From Paenibacillus sp. 481 (lineage in GTDB: Bacteria > Bacillota > Bacilli > Paenibacillales > Paenibacillaceae), in the NCBI RefSeq assembly GCF_021223605.1, contig NZ_CP075175.1, positions 310,001 to 374,000 of the forward strand: a stretch of DNA of 64,000 bases, read 5' to 3'. Position 1 is the stretch's first letter. Every line of letters begins with the position of its first letter. Under the pieces are notes generated by a model that saw nothing but the letters and a program-made list of their open reading frames with translations, had not been told where the DNA came from and ran no database searches. Both the position numbers and the translations under genes were made by a program. This document shows, piece by piece, positions 33,180 through 42,106 of this stretch.

Positions 33180-35504
33180 TTACTCCGCAGCCACCGTGCT
33201 GCTCGCACCTAGCTTCGCGCGTACGTTGCGCGTTGCTTCCACCATGTTGCGCAACGCCGCAATCGTTTCCGGCTCGTGGCGTGTCTTCAGGCCGCAGTCA
33301 GGGTTAATCCAGAACAAGTCATGCGGCAGTACGGACAAGGCACGCTCCATAAGCTGCTGCATTTCTTCGACAGCTGGTACACGCGGGCTATGAATGTCAT
33401 AAACACCGAGGCCAATGCCCAACTCATAGCTTTCACGTTCGAATACCGCCACGATGTCACCACCGCTGCGCGCTGTTTCCAGCGAGATCACGTCTGCATC
33501 CATATCCGTAATCGTCTGGATCATATCCGAGAAGTCACAGTAACACATATGCGTATGAATTTGCGTCTGCGCAGCCGCGCCGCCTGTGGACAAGCGGAAC
33601 GCGCGTACAGCCCACTCTTTGTAATATACCGCATCTTCCGGCAATAAAGGCATTCCTTCCTTCACAGCTGGCTCATCCACTTGAATCATGCCAATTCCCG
33701 CTTGCTCCAACGCTTCAATTTCTTGACGAAGCGCATAAGCAAGTTGATACGTCGATTGCTCACGTGGAATATCATCACGTACGAACGACCAGTTTAAGAT
33801 CGTAACCGGACCTGTCAACATGCCTTTAACAGGTTGCGATGTCAACGACTGTGCAAATGCCGTTTCGGCAACGGTCATCGCTTCTTTGAATGCTACGTCT
33901 CCGTACAATACCGGAGGCTTCACACAGCGTGAGCCGTAAGACTGTACCCAGCCATATTGAGTAAAGGCGAAGCCATCCAGCTTCTCACCAAAATATTCAA
34001 CCATATCTGTCCGTTCAAACTCACCATGCACAAGAACATCAATACCGATTTCTTCTTGAATTTGAATCCAGCGCTTCATTTCATCCTGCAAAAACGTTTC
34101 GTACGTGTTCAAATCCCACTCGCCACGGCGGTAGCGCAGACGTGCACGACGAATTTCTGCTGTTTGCGGCATACTGCCGATCGTTGTCGTCGGCAACAGC
34201 GGCAATAGTGGCCAGCGCTCACGGTGCAGTTGCTTCCGCTCCGCAAAGTGCGCACGACGCGTGCCTTGCTCCTCATCAGCAAGCAGCTGTGCCAGCTCGC
34301 TTACAACTTGTGGACGTTGACGCAACGGCAGCGTGCGCCATGCATGTACCGCTTGCGCGCTTGCTTCAACTGCCGAAGTCGTAACGGCATCGGCTTGCGA
34401 TTGATGACGCGCAAGCAGTGTAATTTCCGCCAGCTTCTCGTCAGCGAACGCGAGCGCTTGCTGTAATTCCGGCAGCAATGCTGCTTCACGCTGCGTCGTT
34501 AACGGCACGTGGAGCAAGCTGCACGATGGCTGCAAGATCCAACGCTCCTGCGGCACAATAGCGGCAACCGTTTCGAGCCAAGCCGATACAGCGGCTAAGT
34601 CCGTTTGCCAAATGTTGCGGCCATCAATGACGCCGAGTGCAAGGCGCTTGTCAGCTGGGAAACCGTGCTTACGCAGCGACACTTCGTTGCGCAACTTGCC
34701 ATGTACAAAGTCTAGGCCCAACGTATCAACTGGCAACTGCACGAATGCTTCATAGTTCGAGACGCCTTCGAAATAAGTCTGAACCCACAAATGCAATTGC
34801 GGTACAGCTTGACGCAAAGCTTCATAGAATGACTGTACAGCAGCCCACTCTTCATTACTCATCGGCAGTACGAACGACGGCTCATCCAGTTGCACGACTG
34901 CGACACCTTCCGCAGCCAGCTCTTGCAACAATTGGCTGTATACGTCTTGGAATTGCGCCAGTACTTGAAGGCGCTCTGTCTTGGATACGCCTTTCATCGA
35001 GCGAACGTACGTGTACGGCCCAACGACGACAGGCTTTGTCTCAATGCCGAGCGCTGCTTTTACGCGACGGTACGCTTGCAGTGGACGGTTAGTCGTCAAT
35101 TGCGGAGCGCGTCCTTCCCACTCCGGTACGATATAGTGATAGTTCGTATTGAACCATTTAGTCATTTCACAAGCGACCGCTTCTTGCGTGCCGCGAGCTA
35201 GAGCAAACATAAGATCAGGGGACACTTCGCCACCCGTATACTCAAAACGAGAAGGGATCAGGCCGAACATTGTCGTCGTATCCAACACATGATCATACCA
35301 AGCATATTCGTTTACTGGGATATAGTGTATGCCTTTATCCTGCATCGTGCGAACGCGCTCAATCTCGATGCGCTCTAGCTCAACCTGCAAAGCTTCAGCG
35401 GAACTTTTTCCAGCCCAATATTGCTCTAACGCCTTCTTCCACTCGCGGTCATAACCGATCCTCGGGTACCCAATTACGCTTGTTAATACATTCGTTGTTG
35501 TCAA
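33180..35504 (-). CDS. metE: Cobalamin-independent methionine synthase
   Basis: 774 residues from TTG 35504, preceded by AAGGGGAGAAGTATT; an ATG at 35540 adds unrelated residues. MetE transfers the methyl group from 5-methyltetrahydropteroyl-triglutamate to homocysteine. The N-terminal IGYPRIGYDREWKKALEQYW and the C-terminal catalytic barrel are complete, with zinc ligands in QIHTHMCYC (His, Cys) and WINPDCGLKTR (Cys), and VQVDEPAVKEG-type substrate residues. It is controlled by the upstream cobalamin riboswitch: when B12 is present the cell would use MetH instead. Confidence 0.97.
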   Translation of the reverse strand: MTTTNVLTSVIGYPRIGYDREWKKALEQYWAGKSSAEALQVELERIEIERVRTMQDKGIHYIPVNEYAWYDHVLDTTTMFGLIPSRFEYTGGEVSPDLMFALARGTQEAVACEMTKWFNTNYHYIVPEWEGRAPQLTTNRPLQAYRRVKAALGIETKPVVVGPYTYVRSMKGVSKTERLQVLAQFQDVYSQLLQELAAEGVAVVQLDEPSFVLPMSNEEWAAVQSFYEALRQAVPQLHLWVQTYFEGVSNYEAFVQLPVDTLGLDFVHGKLRNEVSLRKHGFPADKRLALGVIDGRNIWQTDLAAVSAWLETVAAIVPQERWILQPSCSLLHVPLTTQREAALLPELQQALAFADEKLAEITLLARHQSQADAVTTSAVEASAQAVHAWRTLPLRQRPQVVSELAQLLADEEQGTRRAHFAERKQLHRERWPLLPLLPTTTIGSMPQTAEIRRARLRYRRGEWDLNTYETFLQDEMKRWIQIQEEIGIDVLVHGEFERTDMVEYFGEKLDGFAFTQYGWVQSYGSRCVKPPVLYGDVAFKEAMTVAETAFAQSLTSQPVKGMLTGPVTILNWSFVRDDIPREQSTYQLAYALRQEIEALEQAGIGMIQVDEPAVKEGMPLLPEDAVYYKEWAVRAFRLSTGGAAAQTQIHTHMCYCDFSDMIQTITDMDADVISLETARSGGDIVAVFERESYELGIGLGVYDIHSPRVPAVEEMQQLMERALSVLPHDLFWINPDCGLKTRHEPETIAALRNMVEATRNVRAKLGASSTVAAE

Positions 35505-35604
35505 AATACTTCTCCCCTTCCGCATTCTAAGGACGTTCATACGCCAGCTTAGCCACTATCCATTTGCCTTTTTTAGCTACAAAATATAAAAATGCACACA
35601 AAAA

Positions 35605-35641
35605 GGCACTTCTGTGCGAAATAGGTCCATACAGAAGTGCC
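35605..35641 (-). terminator. Terminator in the metE leader
   Basis: GGCACTTCTGT (35605-35615) and ACAGAAGTGCC (35631-35641), perfect 11-bp stem; the minus strand continues TTTTTGTG. It lies 100 nt before metE and 115 nt after the aptamer, as an attenuator should. Confidence 0.92.
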
Positions 35642-35756
35642 GTAAACTTTACCTCATGATAAATGATTTCAACAAATAAGCCGTATACATGATCAGATCA
35701 TGATTACGACGTCCTTTGCCGCGTTTACGAAACACTTCCCTATCTCCCGTAGGTTC

Positions 35757-35950
35757 ACACAGTGTTGCCAGAACAGGCAGGTCTCCTGACTTCAGCTTCA
35801 TCGGTAGCGGCTTCCCTTCCCAGTCTGATCGACCAGTGGTTGATAAGCACTACCTCATCTGTTACAGTGGCGGGACCGTGTCGGTATTTCACCGATCTTC
35901 CCTTTTAAGCTTTGAGACATGCTCAAAGCACCTGTTCCCTCTTATCCAGT
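35757..35950 (-). promoter_or_regulatory. Cobalamin riboswitch controlling metE
   Basis: On the minus strand the hallmarks appear in order: GAGGGAACAGGTG (35930-35942), AAAAGGGAAGATCGGTGAAA, CGGTCCCGCCACTGTAA, GACTGGGAAGG, and the B12-box-like AGTCAGGAGACCTGCCTG near 35776-35795. Promoter, aptamer, terminator and metE follow one another, so adenosyl- or methylcobalamin should stop transcription. Boundaries are approximate. Confidence 0.95.
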
Positions 35951-35983
35951 TGTGTCCTTGGCGTTGTTTTCCAATTGATGATG

Positions 35984-36012
35984 ATTATAAACGCAATCTC
36001 GAGTGGTGACAA
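35984..36012 (-). promoter_or_regulatory. Sigma-A promoter of metE
   Basis: On the minus strand TTGTCA (36007-36012), 17-nt spacer, TATAAT (35984-35989). It would start transcription about 25 nt before the riboswitch aptamer. Confidence 0.85.
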
Positions 36013-36185
36013 GTTCTTTTTATCTCAAGCGATTACCATTCTTCTTCCCATCGATCTAAGTAATCCCTCTCCACCCGCGTAGCTGAGGAAATAAGACAAC
36101 GAGAAAGAGCGACCCTGACTGACGTCAAGCTCGCTCACTCCTAAGTGCCAAATAAAGTTATCCAGCAACTATGCTGCTAATATCG

Positions 36186-36467
36186 TTAGGCGCCACGCAC
36201 AAACACAATTTCGTTGTGCTGCCCATCCAATGTAAGCTCTTGATCCTCTAGAAACCACACATCATTTTGCTCCATAAAAAATGTGATTCCTTCCGCTTGC
36301 ACCGTCACGGCCGGATGCCGTGGACTGTCTTTCATAATGCCGAAAGAATAAGGTCCGGCATCGCTAAATCCGCTATAGCGAACGAAGATGCGCACGGAGT
36401 CTCCTGGTGTAAAGTCCCAATCCGCAACAAAAATGCGGACCGCTTCAGATGTTACCCGTAGTTGCAT
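36186..36467 (-). CDS. HesB/YneR-like protein without cluster cysteines
   Basis: 93 residues, the size of A-type iron-sulfur carriers. The pattern ITFFMEQNDVWFLEDQEL and GDSVRIFVRYSGFSDAGPYS matches the Firmicutes HesB/YadR/YfhF branch. The three cysteines that bind Fe-S in IscA/SufA are absent: there is no Cys at all in the protein, as is usual for this branch, so it is not a classical carrier. AAGGAGGTCGTACG precedes the ATG. Stands alone. Confidence 0.75.
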   Translation of the reverse strand: MQLRVTSEAVRIFVADWDFTPGDSVRIFVRYSGFSDAGPYSFGIMKDSPRHPAVTVQAEGITFFMEQNDVWFLEDQELTLDGQHNEIVFVRGA

Positions 36468-36631
36468 CGTACGACCTCCTTATGATGAAAATAGACTGCT
36501 AATTAAGTCGTACTTCGATCATAACATGCCGATAGCACATTTAAAAGCAAGAACTTGTGTAGTGTTGATGCAATCGTTAACACTAGCAGTGACTAGCATA
36601 AATTAACAATATATGGGTCTAATTCATTTTA

Positions 36632-39046
36632 TTACAGCTTCACGCGTTGCAATCGAAGCGCATTTAGCACAACGGACACAGAGCTAAAGGCCATTGCCGC
36701 CCCCGCCAACCATGGCGCGAGCAATCCAGCTGCGGCAATTGGAATGCCCAAGCTGTTATAAAAGAGCGCCCAGAACAAGTTCTGCTTAATGTTGCGCATC
36801 GTACGGCGGCTCATTTCCATCGCATCTGCGATACCGTTCAAGTCGCCACGCATGAGCGTCACCCCAGCCGTCTCCATGGCGACGTCCGTGCCCCCGCCGA
36901 TAGCAAAACCTACATCTGCTGCTGCAAGCGCTGGTGCATCATTAATCCCGTCGCCGACCATAGCGACGACGCGCCCCTCAGACTGCAAGCGGCGTACATG
37001 CTCCGCTTTTTGTTCAGGCAGCACCTCTGCGTGCACCTGCTCAATTCCGACTTGAGACGCAATCGCTTGCGCCGTGCGAACATTATCGCCTGTCAACATG
37101 ACGACGTTGATGCCTAACTTGTTCAAGCGTTCAATCGCTTTGCGCGATGTCTCTTTTACTTGGTCTGCGGCCGCAACGATGCCCGCAAATCGTCCGTCTA
37201 CGGCAACGAGCATCGCTGTCTTGCCTGCTTGCTCCATGTTGCGCATCGTCTGTTCAGCATGTGAACTATCAACGCCATGACGTGCCAACCATGCACGTGT
37301 ACCGATGACAACTTGACGGCCTTCTGCTTCCGCAATAATACCATGGCCAGGTTCAGCTCGGAATGAAGTCGCTTCGCCGTTAGCTTGAATTCCCTGCTCT
37401 TGCAAACCCTTTACAATCGATTTCGCCAAAGGATGCTCCGATTGGCGTTCCGCCTGCATAATCCAACGTTTTACGTCTACTTCATCATAATTGCTTTCCG
37501 GCGCAACGATTACGTCAGTCAATGAAGGTGCCCCTTCCGTCACCGTTCCCGTCTTATCCAATACGACGGTTTGGACACGATAAGCGCGCTCTAAATGCTC
37601 GCCTCCGCGGAACAAAATACCCGCTTCCGCTGCCCGTCCTGTACCTGCCATAATCGAGGTAGGCGTTGCAAGTCCTAGCGCACACGGACAAGCGATAACG
37701 AGTACGGCGATCGTGAACTTTAATGCCTGCCCGAAATTGCCCGGCTCCAGCAACAAATACCATACACCAAATGTCAGTAATGCAATACCGACAACGATGG
37801 GAACAAAAATGCCTGATATGCGGTCAGCTACGCGTTGAATCGGTGCCTTTGAACCTTGTGCCTCTTCTACGATGCGTACAATTTGTGCAAGCGCGGTGTG
37901 TGAACCGACCTGCGTTGCTTCCATCGTAAACGCACCATGCGCGTTTACGGTCGCGCCAAACACACGGTCACCAACTTGTTTCTCGACAGGTATACTTTCG
38001 CCTGTCAACATGGATTCATCGACAGTTGATGTACCCGTCAGCACGATACCATCAACCGGAATTTTCTCACCTGGTCGTACAAGGACATGGTCACCGACCA
38101 CGACAGCTTCCATCGCTACTTCCAGCTCTACTCCATCGCGAATGACAGTCGCAGTCTTCGCTCTAAGTCCCATCAACGCACGGATAGCTTGCGATGAACG
38201 CCCTTTCGCTGCTGCCTCAAACCATTTTCCAAGCAAAATGAGTGTAATTAACACAGCACTCGTCTCAAAATACATTTCTGGGTGATGAAGGCGTCCCATC
38301 TGCCATTCCCAAGCTAAGTATACGCTGTACGAGTAAGCTGCTGTCGTTCCCAGTGCAACAAGCACATCCATATTGGCACTTCCGTTACGCAGCGCTTTCC
38401 ATGCACCAACATAAAATCGTGCGCCGATGACGAATTGAACAGGTAATGCAACTAACATTTGAAACCATGGATTCATAAAAATTCCCGGAATCCAAATCCA
38501 AGATAAGAACGACATGTGACCAACCATGGACCACAGTAACGGTAATGAGAGTACAGCCGATACGATAAACGTATTCCGTAGCTTCTTCACCGAGCGAGTA
38601 ACACTTGTTTCCTCACCTTCTGCTTGCTCACGCTTCACGAAACCTTTATAACCTAACTGTTCGATTTTATTTGTAATTTGGTCGGGTTTTAATCCCCGAT
38701 ACGTAATACGTGCAGTCTCAGTCGCTAAGTTAACCGTTGCCGTCTCGACCCCTTCGAGACGACCTAACCCTTTTTCAATTCGCGTCGCGCAAGCGGCACA
38801 CGTCATCCCTTCCACTTGTAGCTCAACCGTTTGCACAGGCACTTGATATCCTAGGGCGTCTATTTTGCTTACGATATCCTCAACTGACGTTTGTTGATCA
38901 TCAAATGTTACCGTCGCTTGCTCTGCCGCTAAATTAACCGTCGCTGTGGCTATACCATCTAATCGGTTAAGTCCTTTTTCGATGCGCGTCGCACAAGCGG
39001 CGCATGTCATGCCTTCAATAGGCAGCGTTCGTTGCTGCTCAGCCAT
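36632..39046 (-). CDS. copA: Copper-exporting P1B-type ATPase
   Basis: About 804 residues from ATG 39046 (GAAGGAGGTTGAACGTA). Two N-terminal heavy-metal domains each carry [15 protein letters not shown] (near residues 13 and 81). The core has the Cu(I)-transport CPC motif in [11 protein letters not shown], the actuator TGES, the phosphorylated DKTGT, the HP motif in SEHPLAKS, and [11 protein letters not shown]. About eight membrane segments. It pumps Cu(I) out of the cytoplasm. It lies downstream of csoR and copZ, with CsoR-type operator sequences immediately before it. Confidence 0.97.
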   Translation of the reverse strand: MAEQQRTLPIEGMTCAACATRIEKGLNRLDGIATATVNLAAEQATVTFDDQQTSVEDIVSKIDALGYQVPVQTVELQVEGMTCAACATRIEKGLGRLEGVETATVNLATETARITYRGLKPDQITNKIEQLGYKGFVKREQAEGEETSVTRSVKKLRNTFIVSAVLSLPLLWSMVGHMSFLSWIWIPGIFMNPWFQMLVALPVQFVIGARFYVGAWKALRNGSANMDVLVALGTTAAYSYSVYLAWEWQMGRLHHPEMYFETSAVLITLILLGKWFEAAAKGRSSQAIRALMGLRAKTATVIRDGVELEVAMEAVVVGDHVLVRPGEKIPVDGIVLTGTSTVDESMLTGESIPVEKQVGDRVFGATVNAHGAFTMEATQVGSHTALAQIVRIVEEAQGSKAPIQRVADRISGIFVPIVVGIALLTFGVWYLLLEPGNFGQALKFTIAVLVIACPCALGLATPTSIMAGTGRAAEAGILFRGGEHLERAYRVQTVVLDKTGTVTEGAPSLTDVIVAPESNYDEVDVKRWIMQAERQSEHPLAKSIVKGLQEQGIQANGEATSFRAEPGHGIIAEAEGRQVVIGTRAWLARHGVDSSHAEQTMRNMEQAGKTAMLVAVDGRFAGIVAAADQVKETSRKAIERLNKLGINVVMLTGDNVRTAQAIASQVGIEQVHAEVLPEQKAEHVRRLQSEGRVVAMVGDGINDAPALAAADVGFAIGGGTDVAMETAGVTLMRGDLNGIADAMEMSRRTMRNIKQNLFWALFYNSLGIPIAAAGLLAPWLAGAAMAFSSVSVVLNALRLQRVKL

Positions 39047-39076
39047 TACGTTCAACCTCCTTCATATCTTCCATCA

Positions 39077-39100
39077 ATATACCCCCACACCCTATATATA
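39077..39100. promoter_or_regulatory. CsoR operator-like site before copA
   Basis: ATATACCCCCACACCCTATATATA lies 31-54 nt before the copA start. It shares the core TACCCCC-n2-4-ACCCTAT with the site before csoR (39928-39948), which is strong internal evidence for a common regulator. Confidence 0.7.
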
Positions 39101-39177
39101 AGGCCAAAATAAATCTCCTTACACAAAATCAAGATGTAGAGTACATGTGAGTCAGCATCTTGTAGCAGTTGATGCTA

Positions 39178-39200
39178 GATAGGGGGATACCCTACCTATG
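39178..39200. promoter_or_regulatory. Second CsoR-type site in the copZ-copA gap
   Basis: GATAGGGGGATACCCTACCTATG contains TAGGG-n5-CCCTA, an inverted repeat close to the classical CsoR operator. It is 132-154 nt before copA. Confidence 0.6.
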
Positions 39201-39253
39201 TATTCATACCTACATCGTTGATCTGTGTTCGGAGTCTACATACAATCTAAAAA

Positions 39254-39454
39254 CTAAGCGACATCGTAACCTTGATCTTCAATCGCTGTACGAATAGCTT
39301 GCTCATTTGTCGTCGCTGCATCATATTGAACCGTTACTTGCTTGCTAGCCAAGTCTACTTGAGCTTCGGCACCTACACCAGCGACTGCTTTCTCAACCGA
39401 TGCCTTGCAATGTCCACACGTCATTCCTTCAACTTTCAATGTTACTGTTGTCAT
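39254..39454 (-). CDS. copZ: Copper chaperone
   Basis: 66 residues, a single heavy-metal-associated domain with the Cu(I) motif MTCGHC (residues 11-16). Binds Cu(I) in the cytoplasm and delivers it to CopA. ATG 39454 follows GGGGGAATTCAA. It lies 100 nt behind csoR and 200 nt before copA in the standard csoR-copZ-copA order. Confidence 0.95.
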   Translation of the reverse strand: MTTVTLKVEGMTCGHCKASVEKAVAGVGAEAQVDLASKQVTVQYDAATTNEQAIRTAIEDQGYDVA

Positions 39455-39554
39455 TTGAATTCCCCCATTATTAGCTTACCTGTCATGTATTTGAATACGT
39501 AATTGCCTGTCTCGCATGGCTACTGCATAGCTACTGCATTGCATTGCTCGATGC

Positions 39555-39893
39555 TTATTTAAGAAGTTTGTGTATCGTTGTTAGAAGTTCGTCTACAACT
39601 TCGTCATCTCCACTTTGAAGTCGCTCTACGACACAGCTCTTCATATGCCCTTCTAGCAGGAGCTTTCCGACTGAGTGCAGCGCAGATTGGATAGATGCCA
39701 TTTGATTCAGAACATCGTCACAATACGTATCGCGCTCAATCATCGCCTTGACACCTCTAACCTGACCTTCGATTCGATTCAAACGTGTGATTAAGTTACG
39801 CTTCGTTTTATCCGAATGATGACTTTTGCGTTCATTTGGTTGTAGTTCACAGCCTGATTGACATCCTTCATCTTCTTGATGTTCCAAGCTCAT
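39555..39893 (-). CDS. csoR: Copper-sensing repressor of the CsoR family
   Basis: 112 residues. The helical core RLNRIEGQVRGVKAMIERDT is typical, and the Cu(I) ligands Cys-His-Cys are present: TYCDDV, then EGHMKSC. Apo-CsoR represses and Cu(I) releases it. The N-terminal 30 residues (DEGCQSGCELQP...SHHSD) hold two further cysteines and histidines, longer than usual and possibly another metal-binding tail. First gene of the copper cluster, with an operator-like site (39928-39948) just upstream. Confidence 0.93.
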   Translation of the reverse strand: MSLEHQEDEGCQSGCELQPNERKSHHSDKTKRNLITRLNRIEGQVRGVKAMIERDTYCDDVLNQMASIQSALHSVGKLLLEGHMKSCVVERLQSGDDEVVDELLTTIHKLLK

Positions 39894-39927
39894 ATGTTGT
39901 GATCACCACCTTCTTCCATCATATTAG

Positions 39928-39948
39928 CATACCCCCCCACCCTATGTA
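39928..39948. promoter_or_regulatory. CsoR operator-like site before csoR
   Basis: CATACCCCCCCACCCTATGTA lies 35-55 nt before the csoR start and shares its core with the site before copA. Autoregulation is expected for CsoR. Confidence 0.7.
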
Positions 39949-39973
39949 AACACCTTTTTTAACTTCGACAAAA

Positions 39974-40014
39974 AAACGGCTTCTGCCCCCTGTTATGGTT
40001 GCAGATAGCCGTTT
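39974..40014 (-). terminator. Terminator of the thioesterase gene
   Basis: AAACGGCT.CTG pairs with CAG.AGCCGTTT; minus strand continues TTTTTTTG. Confidence 0.85.
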
Positions 40015-40048
40015 ACATATTAAGGCACTCAATACGAAAAACAACAAA

Positions 40049-40783
40049 TTACAGACTGACTTCGTACGGACGACCTTTAAAAGGTTCGCATTCAAGTAGT
40101 GCGGATATAACTGCTTGTTCCTCTTCATGGATAAAGAAATGTCCTCCAGCAAATTCACGAATTTGAGCAGGCTGCGTAAACCATGCGCTCCAACCGTCTG
40201 GACCGCCTTTCATATCTTCGTTACTTCCATGCCACACGTGCGCAGAAATCGGCAACTGAACCGCCGAACGTACTGGGCGGGAATCAAAATCGTCTAAGAT
40301 CGTAAAATCAGCACGAAGTATCGGTAAAAACATCTGTTTAATCTCTTCTTGTTGCAGCACTTCGGCTTCCACCGCACCGTATTCTGCGACCTTTATAATA
40401 AATTGATCATCTGGCAAGTTGCAAATGGGGTCCTCGGCTTCTATATATTGCGGCGCAGGCCGACCAGACAAGATCACTGTATCTGGAACGCGGGTTCCCG
40501 CTGCAAATGCCGACACTAGCCATTCAAAAGCTAGCACAGCCCCCATACTATGGCCAAACAGCAGGCACGGAACTTCATCCTCCAGCCACGGTTTAATGAT
40601 CCGATCAATATCAAGCACGGCTTCTTCTACCGAGCCGTATGGCGATTCGCCGAATCTTGTGCCTCGTGCGGCCAATTCAAGCGGCACTAACTCTACGTTT
40701 GCTGGCAAATGTCTTTTCCAGCGCATATACACGGATGCAGACGCACCCGCATAGGGTAGGCATAACCATCGTACTTTATTCAT
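40049..40783 (-). CDS. Type II thioesterase (GrsT/SrfAD-like)
   Basis: 244 residues, alpha/beta hydrolase of the external thioesterase family that removes misprimed groups from NRPS/PKS carrier proteins. N-terminal LCLPYAGASASVYMRW, nucleophile elbow LLFGHSMGAVLAFEW (Ser near residue 89), late Asp region and catalytic His in EFAGGHFFIHEEE. The ATG follows GAGAGAGGTTTCGAAC. No NRPS or PKS gene is within the window, so its partner must lie elsewhere or be lost. The small ORF just upstream overlaps its start by eight bases. Confidence 0.88.
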   Translation of the reverse strand: MNKVRWLCLPYAGASASVYMRWKRHLPANVELVPLELAARGTRFGESPYGSVEEAVLDIDRIIKPWLEDEVPCLLFGHSMGAVLAFEWLVSAFAAGTRVPDTVILSGRPAPQYIEAEDPICNLPDDQFIIKVAEYGAVEAEVLQQEEIKQMFLPILRADFTILDDFDSRPVRSAVQLPISAHVWHGSNEDMKGGPDGWSAWFTQPAQIREFAGGHFFIHEEEQAVISALLECEPFKGRPYEVSL

Positions 40784-40979
40784 GTTCGAAACCTCTCTCT
40801 AATGCTTGATATGTCATCGAACGGTTGCTCTTACAAAAGTCCGTTTCGATCTGACGGTGAGCTAGACGATGATGTTGTTCCTTACGAAGTTGTAGGTGGG
40901 TCAATTCTGGGTGGGATTTCATTTCACATTCCATTATTTTCATCTTATTATAGGTGCTTTTGCATATGCCTGCAACCAC
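40776..40979 (-). CDS. Possible small ORF coupled to the thioesterase
   Basis: Up to 67 codons; the shorter version from ATG 40922 (MKSHPELTHLQLRKEQHHRL...) is as likely. Its stop overlaps the thioesterase start by eight bases, the pattern of translational coupling, but no strong ribosome site is visible and the sequence is not recognised. It could be a leader peptide, a fragment of a lost gene, or a chance ORF. Confidence 0.25.
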   Translation of the reverse strand: MVAGICKSTYNKMKIMECEMKSHPELTHLQLRKEQHHRLAHRQIETDFCKSNRSMTYQALERGFEHE

Positions 40980-40999
40980 ATTGTTGGCACAATTATCGA

Positions 41000-41944
41000 C
41001 TATGTCGAAATGGTTTTTTTCTGATAAAGTCCTTCAGATTTATCTACCAACGTAAATTCACCAGGTATAAACCAAAATTCAACGGTATATTTTTCGTTTG
41101 GCTTTAATTTGACTTTCTCCTTAAAGGTGCGCTGCTCTCCTGCAGCAAACCAGTTTTCAACGATAACCGCTGGGTAGGCTCTATCACTAAAATCTTCGAC
41201 TACATGACCTGCCGCATCTTTGATTACCACTTTATACTGTATGGGATATCCAAATGACAGCTTGCATCCTAGCGAGGATTTATTTTGAACATTAAATGTA
41301 AACTCGGTTTCTCCTTTTATCGAATTGCTTGCTTGTATATCAATTGCAGTGTTGCTCATGATATGCTTCAGCTGCACGTAATTCACTAACTCGGACGCAT
41401 CGTCACGTCTTATTGGTTGTTGATACGAATTCAACTTTTCAGGGATGAGCTGCCGCTCGATTGCTGCTGCAATATAAGGTGCCGCTTCCTTAGAAACACC
41501 CAGCTTCTGCATCGAATTCATGTCGATCGCTGTGGCTGTAAGCGGAGCTATGCCGATCCCTTTAAGCAAGGACACAAGCAGTTGCTCGACGGTAACCGAT
41601 TTGTTCGGCAAAAACTGATTGTTCACATGACCTGTGATCCACTTTTTTGGCACGACAGCTTGAAGATAGCCCTGTTTACTGACCCAATGATCATTGGTAT
41701 CGGTAAAAGCATGTTTCGGTTGTGTATTTCCCGCTAATGGCAATTGAAACATTCTTGTCAGCACGGCAGCCAATTCTGCTCTTGTTACATGTTCATTTGG
41801 TCGTTCACTGCTAAGAAGCGGCGGTGGCAACTCCTCCTGTCCCAATTGCGCTACCGATGCGTTGGCATAGGCCAACGGAGTATACATACTAACTAACATA
41901 CATACTGCACTAAATAAGCACACACACTTCTGTTTAAGATTCAT
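41000..41944 (-). CDS. S-layer-homology plus BsuPI-domain secreted protein
   Basis: 314 residues. Signal peptide MNLKQKCVCLFSAVCMLVSM to AYA. Residues about 45-185 read as two SLH-like repeats (VTRAELAAVLTRMFQLPLAG, then FTDTNDHWV; NKSVTVEQLLVSLLKGIGI). The C-terminal about 110 residues are an immunoglobulin-like BsuPI domain (EFTFNVQNKSSLGCKLSFGY ... QRTFKEKVKLKPNEKYTVEF), named after the Bacillus intracellular proteinase inhibitor but here exported. It should sit on the cell wall through the SLH part. Monocistronic. Confidence 0.82.
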   Translation of the reverse strand: MNLKQKCVCLFSAVCMLVSMYTPLAYANASVAQLGQEELPPPLLSSERPNEHVTRAELAAVLTRMFQLPLAGNTQPKHAFTDTNDHWVSKQGYLQAVVPKKWITGHVNNQFLPNKSVTVEQLLVSLLKGIGIAPLTATAIDMNSMQKLGVSKEAAPYIAAAIERQLIPEKLNSYQQPIRRDDASELVNYVQLKHIMSNTAIDIQASNSIKGETEFTFNVQNKSSLGCKLSFGYPIQYKVVIKDAAGHVVEDFSDRAYPAVIVENWFAAGEQRTFKEKVKLKPNEKYTVEFWFIPGEFTLVDKSEGLYQKKTIST

Positions 41945-42071
41945 CGTCGTTCACCCTTTCAACTGGCGTTATACAACCGCTATATTTATATACATGACGT
42001 CTACATTTGTAAAATGGTTGCAAGCCATACTCCCCCTCCCCGCATAACAGCACCCGCACACCTAAAAAAAG

Positions 42072-42088
42072 ACGCCCATAAATGGGCG
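42072..42088 (-). terminator. Terminator of the SMP-30-like gene
   Basis: CGCCCAT and ATGGGCG in a tight hairpin; minus strand continues CTTTTTTTAGG. Confidence 0.88.
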
Positions 42089-42106
42089 CCTGAAAATTTT
42101 GTTCGT

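Noticed and set aside
39919-40158. 79-codon minus-strand ORF overlapping the thioesterase end
   Set aside because: It spans the thioesterase terminator and the csoR operator region in another frame; a shadow ORF.
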